Shown: one piece after another, positions 1 to 12,544 of the stretch
How positions within the stretch are numbered: the first letter of the stretch is position 1
Layout: every line of letters begins with the position of its first letter
Source: Eriocheir sinensis
Lineage: Eukaryota > Arthropoda > Malacostraca > Decapoda > Varunidae
Direction of reading: 5' to 3'
Length of the DNA stretch: 64,000 nucleotides
Assembly: GCF_024679095.1 (NCBI RefSeq)
Contig: NC_066513.1
Location: 12,198,710 to 12,262,709 of the forward strand
Program-made: the position numbers and the translations under genes
The notes under the pieces: generated by a model
The model's database searches: none
What the model saw: only the letters and a program-made list of their open reading frames with translations
Told to the model about the DNA's origin: nothing

Positions 1-1263
1 TCTATTTAAGCCAGCGTCTGCTATAGTGGATGATGTTCTGCTAAAAGAGATGGGAAATGCACCATGCCCTAGTTTGCCTAAGCCAGAGCACTTGGCAAGA
101 ATAGCAAACAGACAAAGACAAATGTTAAGACCAACAGAGCCAAAAAACCTGAAATTTGAACTAGATGTAAATCACATTCCTGACGACTTTCTTATAGGTG
201 ACGTATCACTTCGTGAACGCCACCATTTGATCTTCGCAACAAGAAAACAAATAGAACATCTAACGAAGGCAAAGTCATGGTATATTGATAGCACGTTTAA
301 GCTATGCAGGCACCCTTTTACACAGTTGATGACAGTCAACGCTTTTGTGAGGACAGAGGACCATGCAAAACAAGTCCCCTTACTATTTGTCATTATGTCT
401 GGGAGAAAAAAAGAATGACTACCGAAAAGTTTTCCACGAAGTTTTAACTAGACTACCAAATGAGCCTTCTGTTCAACACATAACAATCGACTATGAGAAA
501 GCAATGTGGAAAGTCTTGCCTGAGGTTTTGCCTAACGCCAAGGTCAAGGGATCCGTATACCATTGGACGCAAGCTATATGGAGAAAGGTTAGTCAATTTA
601 GCTAATTGCCTACAGATTTTTTTTATATATTCCTGTTGAATAGTAGTTTTTAAACAAATTGTATCACCATAATGTGACCATATTTTTTTTCTTTTGTACA
701 CTACAATATCTAATTTCTTAGTTTTGAAATACATATGTAGGTTCAAGAGGTTGGTCTCCAGCATGCCTACACACATGATGACGGGACGTACAAATACTTG
801 CAGAAAGTGATGGCCCTTCCATTTCTGCCTGAGGTAGATATAGATCCCATGTTTGAACGTCTCTCTCGCCAAGCTACCACAGCCCAGTTACGAACGATAA
901 TGCAGTATATTTCAAGAACATGGATCCACAACTCCTTAGGGCCAACTTCTAGCTGGAGTATTTTCAATCAGTCTGTCCGTACCAATTATGACATTGAAGG
1001 CTGGCACAATCGACTCAACAAACGTGCTGCAGGTAGATGTAACCTCCAGTTTTACCTCCTCGTAAGCCTTCTCCACAAAGAGGCTAAATTGACATCTATC
1101 TACAGAAGGCTAGTATCCGAAAAAAAGCTACGAAGGATCCAACGGAAAAAATAGACTTACAGGGTAAAATATTCACTCTTTGGGATGAGCACATGAGGGG
1201 TGAGAGATCTGCATATCAGTTGCTGAAAGCGTGTGCTCATCTCAATGGCCCAGTCCACAGCTG
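1..1263 (+). pseudogene. MULE-type transposase, 3' part, two frameshifts and one intron
   Basis: The frame is already open at the window edge, so the 5' end lies outside. The translation has the layout I associate with MULE-family transposases of invertebrates: a WYIDSTF motif near 282-300 (first catalytic D), TIDYEKAMW near 484-510 (second D), and YDIEGWHNRLN near 987-1020 (likely catalytic E). The frame breaks at an A-homopolymer near 404-413 (one extra A) and again at an A-run near 1145-1151; beyond it the frame reopens and ends at the TGA at 1261-1263. An intron is seen at 588-740 (AAG then GTTAGT; ATGTAG then GTTCAAG), phase 0. This copy is probably dead, unless both homopolymer shifts are sequencing errors. 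Family assignment comes from recognised motifs, not a search. Confidence 0.72.
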
Positions 1264-1828
1264 AATCTTGCATGTACGTAGCTTATCTTTTCTATTACTA
1301 ATATCCCATTGGAAGCATTACCCCGTGTGAAATTGGAACCTCTTAATAAAAGTAATAAATCCACTTTATTAGACGATAAGTAATGGGTCATTCCACCGTT
1401 ACGGTCGTTTCATTCGGAAGTAACTTATTGGTGTACTCTTACCTGTATCTCTAGAAGTTATGCAGTTAGCTTGATATGATTTTTACCAAGATAGTACTAA
1501 TGGCTAAAGAGGTTAATGAGACTATCCGGAACATTCTGTGTTTATTGTTGTTCTTGTTATTTATTGTTGAAGAGGACGTTACGGTCGTTTCACAAATGCA
1601 ACCCGCAGTTTGACTTAGTGTTGTACATATGCAAAACTCTGTGAGAATACAAAGAAATTTCCAAATATTTTATATGCATGTTATAGATGAAGCTTTAAGT
1701 TATGCAAATAGGTATAGGTTTTGTCAATTACCATTTCAGTTTTTCATACAAAAAATAAAGAACGCCGTTACGGTCGTTTCGAAAATTTTGTTACGGTCGT
1801 TTCACTGCAATTTCCCTTAAGAAATAAA

Positions 1829-2013
<185 letters not shown>

Positions 2014-2024
2014 GGAAATATTAT

Positions 2025-2558
2025 TTATTGGATAGTGACAGGAAATGACACATTTGGAAAAACGTAGGTATCCCTGCGAATACTTGGCACTGGGAGATTC
2101 CTTCCAATCATGTCGTCTTGAATAGTGTCACGATCTCCATATTTTGGGAACACAAATGTGAGGTCCCCTGCAACATTCTTGCCTGACAACTTCAAACAAT
2201 TTATATTGACTAACATCTCACCATCAACTAGTTCTTTTCCCTCTACAACTGCTGCAAAGTGTAAAACTGATCTCTTTCCAACATATTTTACTAGCACATA
2301 GGACCCTATCATTCTTTCACAAACAGAAGTGATGTCATGAAGATCGTCACATTTTTCAAGTTTTGCATCTGTGACAGAAACATCTTCGACATCAGACTCA
2401 ACTGCTGATGCCCAGTTTGATGCAACATCCTCTTCACTGGAAAACTCACGGCTAGTGGTAGAGCTCCTAATGTGTTCATCATCAGAATCGAGATGTTGTG
2501 GTTCCAGATTACAATTAGTGAAAGCAGTGTCATCGTGGGTGTTATGGTATAGTGCCAC
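2025..2558 (-). CDS. Uncharacterised 177-aa ORF, transposon-associated
   Basis: Intact frame of 177 residues. The N-terminal half is acidic and Ser/Asp-rich ([19 protein letters not shown]). The C-terminal half is a compact domain with the segment [20 protein letters not shown], then [19 protein letters not shown]. This 'acidic tail plus VLVKY...KR...FVFP' layout resembles small proteins I have seen near transposons in arthropods and cnidarians, but I cannot name the family. It lies convergent to the MULE pseudogene and inside the inverted ends at 1385/3060. It could be an accessory protein of that element or the last exon of a longer gene whose earlier exons lie to the right. A function is not assigned. 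Confidence 0.45.
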   Translation of the reverse strand: MALYHNTHDDTAFTNCNLEPQHLDSDDEHIRSSTTSREFSSEEDVASNWASAVESDVEDVSVTDAKLEKCDDLHDITSVCERMIGSYVLVKYVGKRSVLHFAAVVEGKELVDGEMLVNINCLKLSGKNVAGDLTFVFPKYGDRDTIQDDMIGRNLPVPSIRRDTYVFPNVSFPVTIQ

Positions 2559-3124
2559 TCGATAGTGTCCAAGAGAGAAAAGGCCAATGGTGCATAGGTA
2601 CCCCCCAACTAATTCTACATTGGATATGAAGTTATATTAAGCTGCTCTAAAAAATCACTGACCTATAAAAACAAACCAAATTTTCGTTACGGTCGTTTCA
2701 ATCAACATTGTTTTATATAATTAATTATTAATGAGTACTGAATTGCTTAGAATTACCAACTACATCCTAACCTAATACAGCATTGACCATACTTCTAACA
2801 TACATCGAGGTCGGAATCAACAGCCTTTCATTTAATGTAAAAATGGGAAAATAAAATTAGGGTTTTTTGGTAAAAAAAAAATTTTTCACTATTTTCTTCA
2901 ACTTCAAAAGCCTCATACAAAAAATTGGCTTGATATTTTTTTCGTTTTCTCTTCGAATTTTGAAACTACAGGTTTTCAGCTTTAATTTGATGTATTACGA
3001 ACCTAGTTTAGACCATTTTTCAATTATGGCCCTCAGGATGACATTAGCGTGGAATGACCCTCATGCCAAAATGACTGAGAAACTAATGGCCCAGTCCGCA
3101 GCTGAATCTTGCATGTACGTAGCT

Positions 3125-4920
3125 GTTTATTAAATCAAAGTTTCTTTTTTTTTAAATCTTTGTCATTACTTTTTTAATCTTGGATATATGTAGCATATAT
3201 GTTGACGTTTTTTAACAATTATTTCTTTTTTAATTATATGTGCGAATTGACTCTTATATGTGGGCGAATTGACTTGTGGGCGAATTGGCATGTGGGTGAA
3301 ATGACTGTAATTCGAGGTAATTATTGTTTAGAGATTCTGATGGTGAACGGGGGTTGGAGTGAGCCTGTGGAGTGCCTTGTGGGTCTCCGACCTCTGTGCC
3401 ACAGTCCCTTTCCTGGTCTACATTGTGACATCGCAGCATCGTCAGTCGCACAGAGTGCCGAGTTGCTGCCGGGCCTTTAGTTTACAGAGTTTTACAGAGT
3501 GGATGCAGGCGATGCAGAAAGCGTGTCAGCAAATGTTGAGTTTGGAGGAGGAGTGGTGCAAGAGTTTATACCTTCAACACAGAAGACCAGCATGCAGGGA
3601 CACAGAGCTATAGACAACACACCACACAAGACCGCAGCAGAGGACCTGCTGAGGAGTTGGATCGGAGGGGGACCAGACAAGTATAATTGTGCAACCTCAA
3701 ATCATCCAGTCCATCAACGCGAACAGCAGACTGGCGAACGGCGAACTGGGCATCATCAAACGCAACAGCACTTGCTCATGCTAACTTCATAATCTCATCT
3801 GTATGCATCTCCGTCTCTCTAGTCCATCATCCCTTACCCTGCTTGAACCATCCGTGGTCCCCATACCTGGCAAAACATCAGACCTTGGGAGAGGAGGAGG
3901 GTGCCAAAGCCAGGCATTAGACCAGGCATTGCCCAGCACGATGCGGCTGGACGCTTGCACCTTGGCGCTACAAGATGGAACAGAGAGGGTGAGCAGGGTG
4001 CACATGACATGGCTCCCTGCAAGCTCCCTGCATGACCTCCCCCTCACCAGATTCTTTCCATTCTTCCAACACTCCACTCGATAATGGGACACTATAAGCT
4101 GAGTAACCAAGACCAGACCGTTGGCACCCCCATGAAGGGAAACTGGGTTGTGCCATTAGAGTTCACTCGAACCGATCTCTCTGATAATGATAATGTGGCT
4201 TCAAACCCTTCAATCAAATCACGGCATGACAGGCACTTGATCAGGGGGGATGAGGCTAACAGGTCTAACAGGTAAAAGGGTTCAGAACCCCACTATTCCA
4301 TCCATAGGTGCCATTCATAGGTAAGCATTGGACAGGGTCCACTTATTAGAGGTTAGCTTACGTATCTTACATCACTAATTACATTTGTAAATACCATTAA
4401 TACAGGTTATCATTAACACCTTAAACTAACATGCACACAAGGGAATAAGTAGCAACAACATAACTGTTTCCACCCACACGGGGAAACACAGACACCACCA
4501 TTCCACACCTTAATTGAGTCCTAACTAAAACTAGTGAGTGTTTGCGCTTATCCATTGTTACCCCTGAGAACGACACATACCACCCTTTTGGCCTTCTCCT
4601 TCCTTCCTTCCTCTCTTCATACACCCTGCCACAGGCAATCCCCCACAACGCAGCTTCAAAAGTGTTTGCTCTTGCTCTTCCTCTTACTGTACAGGTGACC
4701 CGTTGGAGAGTCAGGCCTTCACATCGGCACACCCTGTAAAAATAAAACAACACAAGCAGTATCCATTACAAATCTTCCAATTCCCTATTTCTTGCACACC
4801 ACATCTTTTCCAGAAAACTCTTCATGGCTTCTATAATTCTATCATTATAACTGCTGCATGTTGGCCTTGGTCTGGACGACGCCCAGCTTCCCATCTGTCA
4901 GGCTTGCCTTTGGCGCACCC
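3125..4920. other. No recognised gene
   Basis: Several short open frames exist (for example 3499-3792 and 4421-4753), but none shows a family motif or splice context, and frames on both strands overlap freely. A GCGAATTG-type phrase recurs at about 3242-3286. I see nothing I can name here. Confidence 0.5.
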
Positions 4921-5124
4921 GAAAGGGGCGATGTCGCTCGTGAGAATCCAGTTTCAGATATAGTATTATAGCCAAAGTGAGTTGAACACCGTGAATGGCT
5001 CTTTCCTCACCTGAAAGGGGCGATGTCGCTCGTGAGAATCAGATATAGTATTATAGCCAAAGTGAGTTGAACACCGTGAATGGCTCTTTCCTCACCTGAA
5101 AGAGGCGATGTCGCTCGTGAGAAT
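4921..5124 (+). repeat. Tandem repeat, ~83-93 bp unit, 2.3 copies
   Basis: The phrase GGCGATGTCGCTCGTGAGAA occurs at about 4927, 5019 and 5103. The first two copies are followed by the same block about a 'GTGAGTTGAACACCGTGAAT' core. The second unit lacks about 8 bp (CCAGTTT) present in the first. Confidence 0.85.
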
Positions 5125-5534
5125 GAGCTCGTTCCCACAACCTAGGGCGAGGAAGGGGCGTTAGTCTCGGCCCCAAAATGCCTTGGTGTGACGTCACGGA
5201 GTGACAAACTGGTCGCGGGGTAGGCCTGCTTGAGACCTGAGATTTCCTTGGTAGGCCTCCAATGTCAATATAAGGTCACTGGTATTTTATTTCCATTATA
5301 AATATTTACCGTTCTCCCGCAATAATTAAAAGAAGGCAGATTGACCACCTTTGGCAACGATACCCTGTTTTGACCCCTGACACCTCTGAATTTTGTTGAC
5401 ACTACAGATTGTAGGGGAGATATGGGAGCACAACAGCCCTCTCGCTCTCTCTCTCCCTTCTCTTTCAAACTTCTTTCTCTCTCTCTCCTCTCATACTTTT
5501 CATTTTTTTCTCCTTCTCTTGTGTACTTACCTTC

Positions 5535-5537
<3 letters not shown>

Positions 5538-5583
<46 letters not shown>
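5538..5583. repeat. CT microsatellite
   Basis: Pure TC repeat that abuts the 5' truncation of the non-LTR element; the open frame running through it is an artefact. Confidence 0.95.
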
Positions 5584-5586
<3 letters not shown>

Positions 5587-6821
5587 TGATAAAGTCCCGC
5601 ATCATAAATTACTTTACAAATTAAAGCAAATAGGTATTGACGGTCAAGTAAACCAATGGATCGCGAATTGGTTGAGCAACAGACAACAAAGAGTAGTGAT
5701 TGACGGATTTAACTCAGAGTGGGCGCCTGTCACTAGTGGCGTCCCTCAGGGCTCGGTTCTTGGCCCAGTGCTCTTCATTATTTACATCAACGACGTGGAT
5801 GTTGGACTCAATAACCGCATTAGTAAATTTGCAGACGACACAAAGATTGGTAACTCGGTTCTGACTGACGAAGACAGGCAAAGCCTCCAAGAGGATTTGC
5901 ATAAAATTTCAGCTTGGTCGGATAGATGGGAGATGCCCTATAACGTAGACAAGTGCCAGGTCCTTCAAGTTGGAACGAGGAATAAGAAGTTCGAATACGA
6001 AATGCGCGGCGTTAAACTCAAAAACGTTCAATGCGTCAAGGACTTGGGGGTCAAAATCGCGTCAAACCTCAAATTCTCACAGCAATGCATCGATGCAGCA
6101 AATAAAGCGAACAGAATGTTGGGCTTCATTAAAAGAAACTTTGTATTCAAGAATAAAGATGTAATACTCCCGCTCTACAACAGTTTAGTCAGACCCCACT
6201 TGGAATATGCGGTACAGTTTTGGTCTCCCCACCATGCAAAGGATATTGCTAAATTAGAAGGTGTTCAGCGTCGGGCAACGAAAATGATCCCTTCCTTGCG
6301 CAACAAATCCTACGAAGAGAGGCTTTCTACCCTTAACATGTTCACTCTTGAGAAACGTCGCCTCCGAGGAAAACTGATCGAATGTTTTAAAATACTTAAT
6401 GGTTTCACGAATGTAGACAGATCAACATTGTTTATGATCGATGACACTTTGCGCACGAGGAACAATGGCGTAAAACTCAGATGTAGACAAGTAAATTCAG
6501 ACTGCACCAAATTTTTCTTCACCAACGTTGTAGTGCGAGTATGGAATAAGCTTCCATAAACCACTATAAACACTCGCCTGCGCCAGAACGGGCTGGGCCG
6601 ACCATCAGGCCCCACCTGGAAGAAGCCTTGGGCCGACCATCAGGCCCCACCTGGAAGAAGCCTTGGGCCGACCATCAGGCCCCACCGGGAAGATGCCTAC
6701 CGGCGCAATAGGCAACAACGTAAAAAAAAAAAAAATAAATAAATCAGTGGTCCAGTGTAACACGATTGACTCCTTCAAAAATAAGCTCGACCGTCACTTC
6801 CTTCAACTTAATATCAACTAG
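5583..6821 (+). pseudogene. Non-LTR retrotransposon RT, 5'-truncated, split by SINE
   Basis: C-terminal part of a reverse transcriptase ORF. It starts inside the palm at FDKVPHHKLL, then SGVPQGSVLGPVLF (about 5734-5775), the FADDTKIG catalytic box (about 5828-5851), the KCQVLQVG and DLGVKI motifs, and the typical tail RPHLEYAVQFWSP, VQRRATKM, FFTNVVVRVWNKLP. The frame stops at 6557-6559 where a SINE fragment is inserted. On the far side the same ORF resumes at 6744 (SVVQCNTIDSFKNKLDRHF) and ends at TAG 6819-6821. The 3' UTR runs to the CT repeat at 6947. Non-LTR, in the Jockey/CR1 range; the finer clade is not resolvable by eye. Upstream, CT repeats replace the endonuclease and the first half of RT. 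Confidence 0.85.
6559..6743 (+). mobile_element. 5'-truncated SINE (family A) inside RT ORF
   Basis: Matches the 3' half of the SINE seen on the minus strand at 14220, 17400, 58751 and 61700 (CACTCGCCTGCGCCA, GGGCTGGGCCGACCATCAGG), ending in an A-rich tail with TAAATAAA. A 41-bp block (TGGGCCGACCATCAGGCCCC plus GGAAGAAGCCT) is present three times in tandem. Confidence 0.8.
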
Positions 6822-6942
6822 AGTAGAAATGCAACGTTTTGGAGTCTTCTGATTAATGTAAAATCACTTAGGTTTAAGGACAGACCACCAAGTCTGGACC
6901 ATGGGGTCTGTGTGGTCTGATTTTCTATGTAAATCTATGTAA

Positions 6943-6946
<4 letters not shown>

Positions 6947-7022
<76 letters not shown>
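6947..7022. repeat. CT microsatellite
   Basis: About 76 bp of uninterrupted CT at the 3' end of the preceding non-LTR element. Confidence 0.95.
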
Positions 7023-7025
<3 letters not shown>

Positions 7026-7599
7026 GAGAAAGCCACATACATATATAACTGGTTGCGCAAACACCCCAGGTTAACTCTATTTACGTGGGGAAAAATACCA
7101 TTACAATTGCTGTACATTTCGGGCCATTACAATGTGATGCATTGTTCCAGATATGAATAAAATATTTAACAAATGAAAGTTAATAGAGTTTTGTATTCAT
7201 TCAGTTGACTGACTGTGGCAAACTTCAAAACAATCCAATGTGCCTTCATGCCATAACAGCCACGTGAAAATTTGAGTCCCTGCCAGACCAGATCGAGCCA
7301 CAGGATTGGAGAGCTTGGGCACCTTCCTCACAGGCGCACTGTTATTACCAAAGGAACCACAAGGAATTCAAATTGATGCTGATATAATGGCCGGTGTGGT
7401 CTTTGTGCTGTAGGTACTTCTTTGAGATCCTGGCAAAACTTAGAGGACAAAAAACACCATTGTATCAGCAACAAGTTGTATTCAGCACAGCTCTATTGGT
7501 AACTACAAGGCACCTGTAATCAAGTTGGCTACTCTCCTATTCTATGGGCCGGTCTGAAACACACCATACACGCCTCATTGAACAGACACATACCACAAT
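7023..7599. other. No recognised gene
   Basis: Unique-looking sequence; no open frame above about 60 codons and no repeat similarity noticed. Confidence 0.5.
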
Positions 7600-9640
7600 T
7601 TTAAAAAACACTTTCTAATAGGTACACACTTCCCTTTTCCAGGGATCTACGCAGACAACATCGCAAGAAACAAAGACTACAGACGTGCGCAGACATACAA
7701 CACAACAGATAATTGGACCGCTTACAAAAACCACCAAAAGACATTTGCCAAAAACATAAAAGTAGCGGAACGTAGACATAGCAACTTATCTCGCAGACAA
7801 CGTAAGAAATAACAAAAGAAACTTTTTCAGGTTCTTTAAGACGCGCAAACATGACACTAACACGATTACATCACTTAAAGACAACACTAACACATTAGTA
7901 ACCAGCCCACAACACAAAGCACAAATACTCAACACACAGTTCCAATCGGTGTACACACAAGAACACAACCTGATACCAAACATGCCACACAGCCCCTTCC
8001 CCGCGATACCCCCCCCTTGACATCACGACTAACGGAATACAGAAATTACTAGGACTTGACACAACCAAATCCACTGGCCCCGACAACATTTCCCCCTTCA
8101 TCCTTAAATCCTTTGCCCCCATCCTTCAGGCCATATTCACCCAATCACTATCATCCACCTCATTACCCGCTGACTGGCTTTTGGCAAACATTAATCATTT
8201 ATTTAAGACAGGTGACAGGACTGACCCAGCCAATTATCGCCCCATCTCACTAACATCGATTAAATGTAAAGTTTTCGAACACATAATACACAAACACATA
8301 ATGAATCACCTTGACACAGACAACATCCTTATTGACTCACACACGGCTTTCGACCTAAACGCTCATGTGAATCGCAACTCATTACTATATATCACGACAT
8401 TACGAGGCTACTTGACCGACGTGACATTAAACAAGTTGACATTATTGTTTTAGATTTTGCCAAAGCCTTCGACAAAGTTCCACACAAAAGACTGACATTA
8501 AAATTGAAATACTACGGTATTTCAGGACCTATTCTTCACTGGATCACTGCATTTCTTACTAACCGGACTCAACATGTTCTTCTTGACGGATCTTCATCTG
8601 ACACCGTCCCTGTTCCTTCAGGTGTCCCACAAGGCACCATTCTAGGTCCCCTTCTTTTCCTCCTGTACATTAACGATCTTCCACTGTCAACGCCTAACTC
8701 TTCCACTAGACTATTTGCCGACGATAGTTTACTGTTTAGAGCAGTAAAGACTAGTGACGACTGCAGACTACTACAAAACGACTTGGACGCCCTCGAGCGG
8801 TGGGAACGCACCTGGCAGATGCACTTCCGACCAGACAAATGCAAACTACTAGTAAGATTCACCAGAGAGCGCACAACCTCATCCATCACACTTACGCTCT
8901 CCACAATTCAGATTTATAATCAGTTCACACACACAAGTACCTTGGTATCCATCTTTCAACTAACTTGAAATTTAACACTCACATAGGCCATATCAGTGCC
9001 ACAGCCAACAGAATGCTGGGGTTCCTGAGGAGGAATTTACATAACTGCACACCTGACGTTAAACACATAGCCTATGACACACTTGTGAGACCAACACTGG
9101 AATACTGCTCCACGGTGTGAGATCCTCACACACACAGAAACATTGATAGGTTAGAACAAATCAACACCAAGGCGGCTAGGTTAATTACAAACAATTACAC
9201 TCGAACGCCTGGAATCACAACACGGATTAAACAACAGATAAACATGGAACCTCTTCACATACGCAGACAAGCACACACTTACACTTATGTACAAGATCAC
9301 AAACACTCATATTGGCATTGACCCACAAACATACCTACACAACGCAAACAGTCAACGTACTCGTAACACACACATCCATAAATACCAAACATATCACACT
9401 AACACTGACGCATACAAGCACTCATACTTTCCACGCACCATAGTTGACGTACTGGAACAGCCTCCCTCATCAGATTTTAGACTGCAATACAATAGACTCA
9501 TTCAGAAAACAAATACACAATCACTTGTCACTACAACATACCAACACTTAACAATTACACTTGATTCACTTCCCTCCCCTGCACACCCGGCTCCCCCGTC
9601 CCCCCAACAGCCAACAAATATGCGTGTTATGCCGTGAACC
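7600..9640 (+). pseudogene. Decayed non-LTR retrotransposon (RT ORF)
   Basis: Order of motifs: a basic linker with NKRNFFRFFKTRK (about 7800-7850); TKSTGPDNISPF (about 8067-8100); ANYRPISLTSI..K.FE (about 8230-8280); DFAKAFDKVPHKRL (about 8453-8495); SGVPQGTILGPLLFLLYIND (about 8621-8680); FADDSLLF (about 8715-8740); DKCKLL; then NRMLGFLRRNLH (about 9007) and TLEYCSTV (about 9098). Frames break at the C-run near 8012, near 8450 and near 8860-8960, and a TGA lies at 9118-9120, so it is inactive. The 3' end is A/C-rich and is shared with a fragment at 14053-14215. A Jockey/CR1-like non-LTR element is the best reading. Confidence 0.82.
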
Positions 9641-9644
9641 ACAA

Positions 9645-9945
9645 AGGCTTAGTTCGTAGTTTTGGGCCCTTAGTGCGTAGTTTTGAGAACATCGAGATTC
9701 ACAAAGCTAACTACCAACTAATCGATGACGTCACGGGTTAGCGCGCGGATCTACAAACGTTTACCGCGCTCTGTGTGACGTTAAATTTGTTGTTAAATAA
9801 CTACTGCCTCGGAGCTGACGGTAACGCTAACAATATTATCAGATTTACGTATAAATGCTTATAAATCGCGTTTTTCAACTTGAAATATAACTTTGCGAGT
9901 AGAGGAGGCCCATTTCTTTATAAAATAATGAGATATGCATAATAT
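9645..9945 (+). mobile_element. MITE-like repeat, family L, copy 1
   Basis: Begins AGGCTTAGTTCGTAGTTTTG with an internal repeat of TAGTNCGTAGTTTTG, followed by a TGACGTCACGGGTTAGCGCG block, and ends CCCATTTCTTTATAAAATAA. The same sequence is present inverted at 18990-19306, so both ends are approximated by where the two copies diverge. No coding capacity. Confidence 0.75.
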
Positions 9946-10070
9946 TGTAATTGTAATTGCATTATATTGTAATTGTAATTGTAATTGGATGTAGAACTTA
10001 ATGAAGTAATTGTAATTATAATTAATTACATTATAAAGTAATTGTAATTTAATTGTAATTGCGAAAAAAG
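9945..10070. repeat. ATTGTAATT-type simple repeat
   Basis: Irregular repeats of TTGTAA/ATTGTAATT with a TAATTATAATTA palindrome. A related short tract (AATTATAATTGTAATTATAA) is at about 11179-11198. Confidence 0.85.
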
Positions 10071-11170
10071 TAAGTCATACTAAAATTCTGATAATCCTTG
10101 TTTTTACTGCTATATGGTGGCAAATATGTAAATACTGTATATGATGAAGTATGGCAACTCTTACTGGACAACCTACGTATTATACGAGAATCAGACGCGT
10201 CCACTTTTCCCTGTTTGGTGGACTGGGACATTTTTCATTGCCTCCTAGACCGTCATACGGCAAAGTCCTCCTCTTGACTCTCTATTGTAAAGGTAAGAAA
10301 GACATTGTACAGTAATCTGTTCCCTGATGAATGATGATGACTGCATGTAGTAGCTGAGATGGTGATAGTTCATGGGATGATGTCATGATGAAATGATGTA
10401 ACAGTGATTAGTGGTGATGGTGACCAGTGTCATAGTAATAGGCTAATTTGTTGGAAAGTTAATCGCTGTAGGTGTAGGCTTGTGCTGATAGGAAAGTAGT
10501 AGTCTAGTAGTACAGTAAAGTGGTAGTAATGATGGTGAAAGTAATAGCAAGATGGTAATGTTAAAAAAAATAATGATGACGATCATATAGCAGTAACAGG
10601 GAAATAATTATGAAAAAAATTGATGATGCAGAATTGCTGATTTGGTGATGCTGGTGATAGTAATATTAATAATAATGGTGACAAGTATTATGACTGTGAT
10701 AGTAGAAGGCATATTTTATTGATAGTGGTGAGTAGTACTTATGATACTACCATACTACTATCTTTCTTTGTCTATCTGCCCCTCTCTTTGTCTGTCTGTC
10801 TGTCTGTCTGTCTCCTATACCTACCCCCTCATTTCTTCGACGTTCTCTCTGTCTGTCTGTCTGTCTCTGTGTGTGTCATTATGTCTCTCCCTCTCTTCTC
10901 CTTTCTTTCTTCTTTCGACCCACACCCTCTCTTCATCCTTTGCCTTCACCCTATTCCCTCTCTCCATTTCCCTTCCTGCCCTTCCTGTTTATCTGTCTGT
11001 ATGTATAGCACCACTCCCCCAGTCCCCACCACCTACTCTACCACCCCTTCTCCCTCCCCCTCTGCCTACCCGTTTAGCCTACATCCACCTCTCGATCGCT
11101 CTTTCTTTTCAATAAATGACAACAGCACGATGCTAGTGTTTTTCTTTTCAACCAAAGCTTACTGTTGGAC
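10071..11170. other. Low-complexity region, no gene recognised
   Basis: GATGAT/GTGATG-rich sequence at 10320-10720 and TCTG/TCTC-rich tracts at 10770-11000. The open frames at 10719-11201 are pyrimidine-tract translations and are not credible genes. Confidence 0.6.
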
Positions 11171-11199
11171 GCTGAGTAATTATAATTGTAATTATAATT

Positions 11200-11362
11200 G
11201 ACTGGGACCACGGGAGCCCCCACCTCAATTAACTTGTGTTTGTATTTTTGTACAATGGAGATTTTTTTTGTACCTAGCCTAGTCAGGGGTTTGCCTGCGA
11301 AGACCAGCCATCCCCCTTTGTTGTACTTTACAACAATAAATATTTCAATTCAATAAAAAAAA
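11200..11362 (+). repeat. Probable retrotransposon 3' UTR
   Basis: Sequence ending CAATAAATATTTCAATTCAA and an A-run looks like the polyadenylated 3' end of an inserted non-LTR element; no coding part adjoins it. Inference from the tail only. Confidence 0.35.
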
Positions 11363-11754
11363 ATCCAGCTGGTAACGACGCGCGTGTCGAGCTTCTCTTG
11401 TCGCTTGTTTGTATTACGAGAAGAAGAGGAAGAAGAAGAAGAGAAGGAAGCTTGACGACGAAAGAAAAATGTAATTACTAGTCCATTACGAGTACAAAAC
11501 CAAGTGCTATGTCGGTGAAACATCTGGAATACCTCAGGGTACGTATGAGTGTGTTGATGGGGTGGAAACAAGACAGAGTTCATGTTATTTTGGGTAATTT
11601 TATTTACGGGCACAGACACGCACCACCATTATTGTTATTATTATTGTTATTAAGGCGTATTATTAACTCCAGTCCTCCATTTTGTAATATTTCGATGATC
11701 TTTCTCCTGGATTTTCTCTGTCTGTTCTTCCCTGAACTTTTGTAGAAGTCTCCA

Positions 11755-12350
11755 AGATGCAGCTGTTCTCTTGCAGTACTTCATTGGTGAGCAACCCATT
11801 TTAGATGTTGACAACCAGAAAGATCTTGGGGTCAGGATTGATTCTTCTCTCAAGTTCCATCTTCATGTGAGAGATATTGCAGGCAAAGCTAGTGGCATAA
11901 GCTGTATTATTCTTAAGGGAACTATTTGTAGAAATCCAGATTTTATGAGAGGTTTTTATTTCACATATTAGGCCAACCCTTGACTATGCTTCTGTGGTGT
12001 GGTTTACTGGATGTCTGGGTGATGTAAGAATACTAGAAGCTGTTCAGAGAAGGTGGACTAAGAAAATCATTGGGTTCTGTGACATACCTTATAGGGTTCG
12101 TCTAGCGCAACTGAGTCTCTACTCGATCAAAGGCAGACTGATCAGAGCTGATATTATGGTGTTCAAAATTTTAAAAAGACTTTGTCCCAATCTTGAACAT
12201 TTGCTGACGAGAAATCGCAATAGGGACACTAGAGGTCACTCCTATAAGCTTTATGTACCCCATTGTAACACTGATGTGAAAGCCCACTACTTTTGCTTCA
12301 AGCACCAGCTGGGCAAGCATCTTGGTCAGATCTTATACGAGTTTATTTAA
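11755..12350 (+). pseudogene. Non-LTR RT, C-terminal fragment
   Basis: Two frames carry the usual end of a CR1/Jockey-type ORF2: KDLGVRIDSSLKFHLHVRDI (about 11819-11878), then after a frame change near 11970, ILEAVQRRWTKKIIGF (about 12030), SLYSIKGRLIRADIMVFKIL and a final KHQLGKHLGQILYEFI before TAA at 12348-12350. The catalytic palm is absent. Confidence 0.75.
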
Positions 12351-12544
12351 TTTGCCACATGGTTTGGTTGTTCTTTGGGTGTTTTGTTTGGTTTGTTGTT
12401 ATTGATTGGGTATTGAAAATTAGTAGCTGCCCGTGCCATCTTGTGATATTATATTAGCCAACCATCTGACCATCTTAATGAAAATCATCAGCTGTGGTTT
12501 TGGTTGGAGACACCGCACAGTTTTATGGATGGGGTGTGTCCCCA

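Noticed and set aside
3499..3792. 97-aa ORF as gene
   Set aside because: No motif, competing frames on both strands, and no splice context.
5393..6559. 388-aa continuous ORF
   Set aside because: Only the part from 5583 is RT; the first 60 residues are translated CT repeats and flank.
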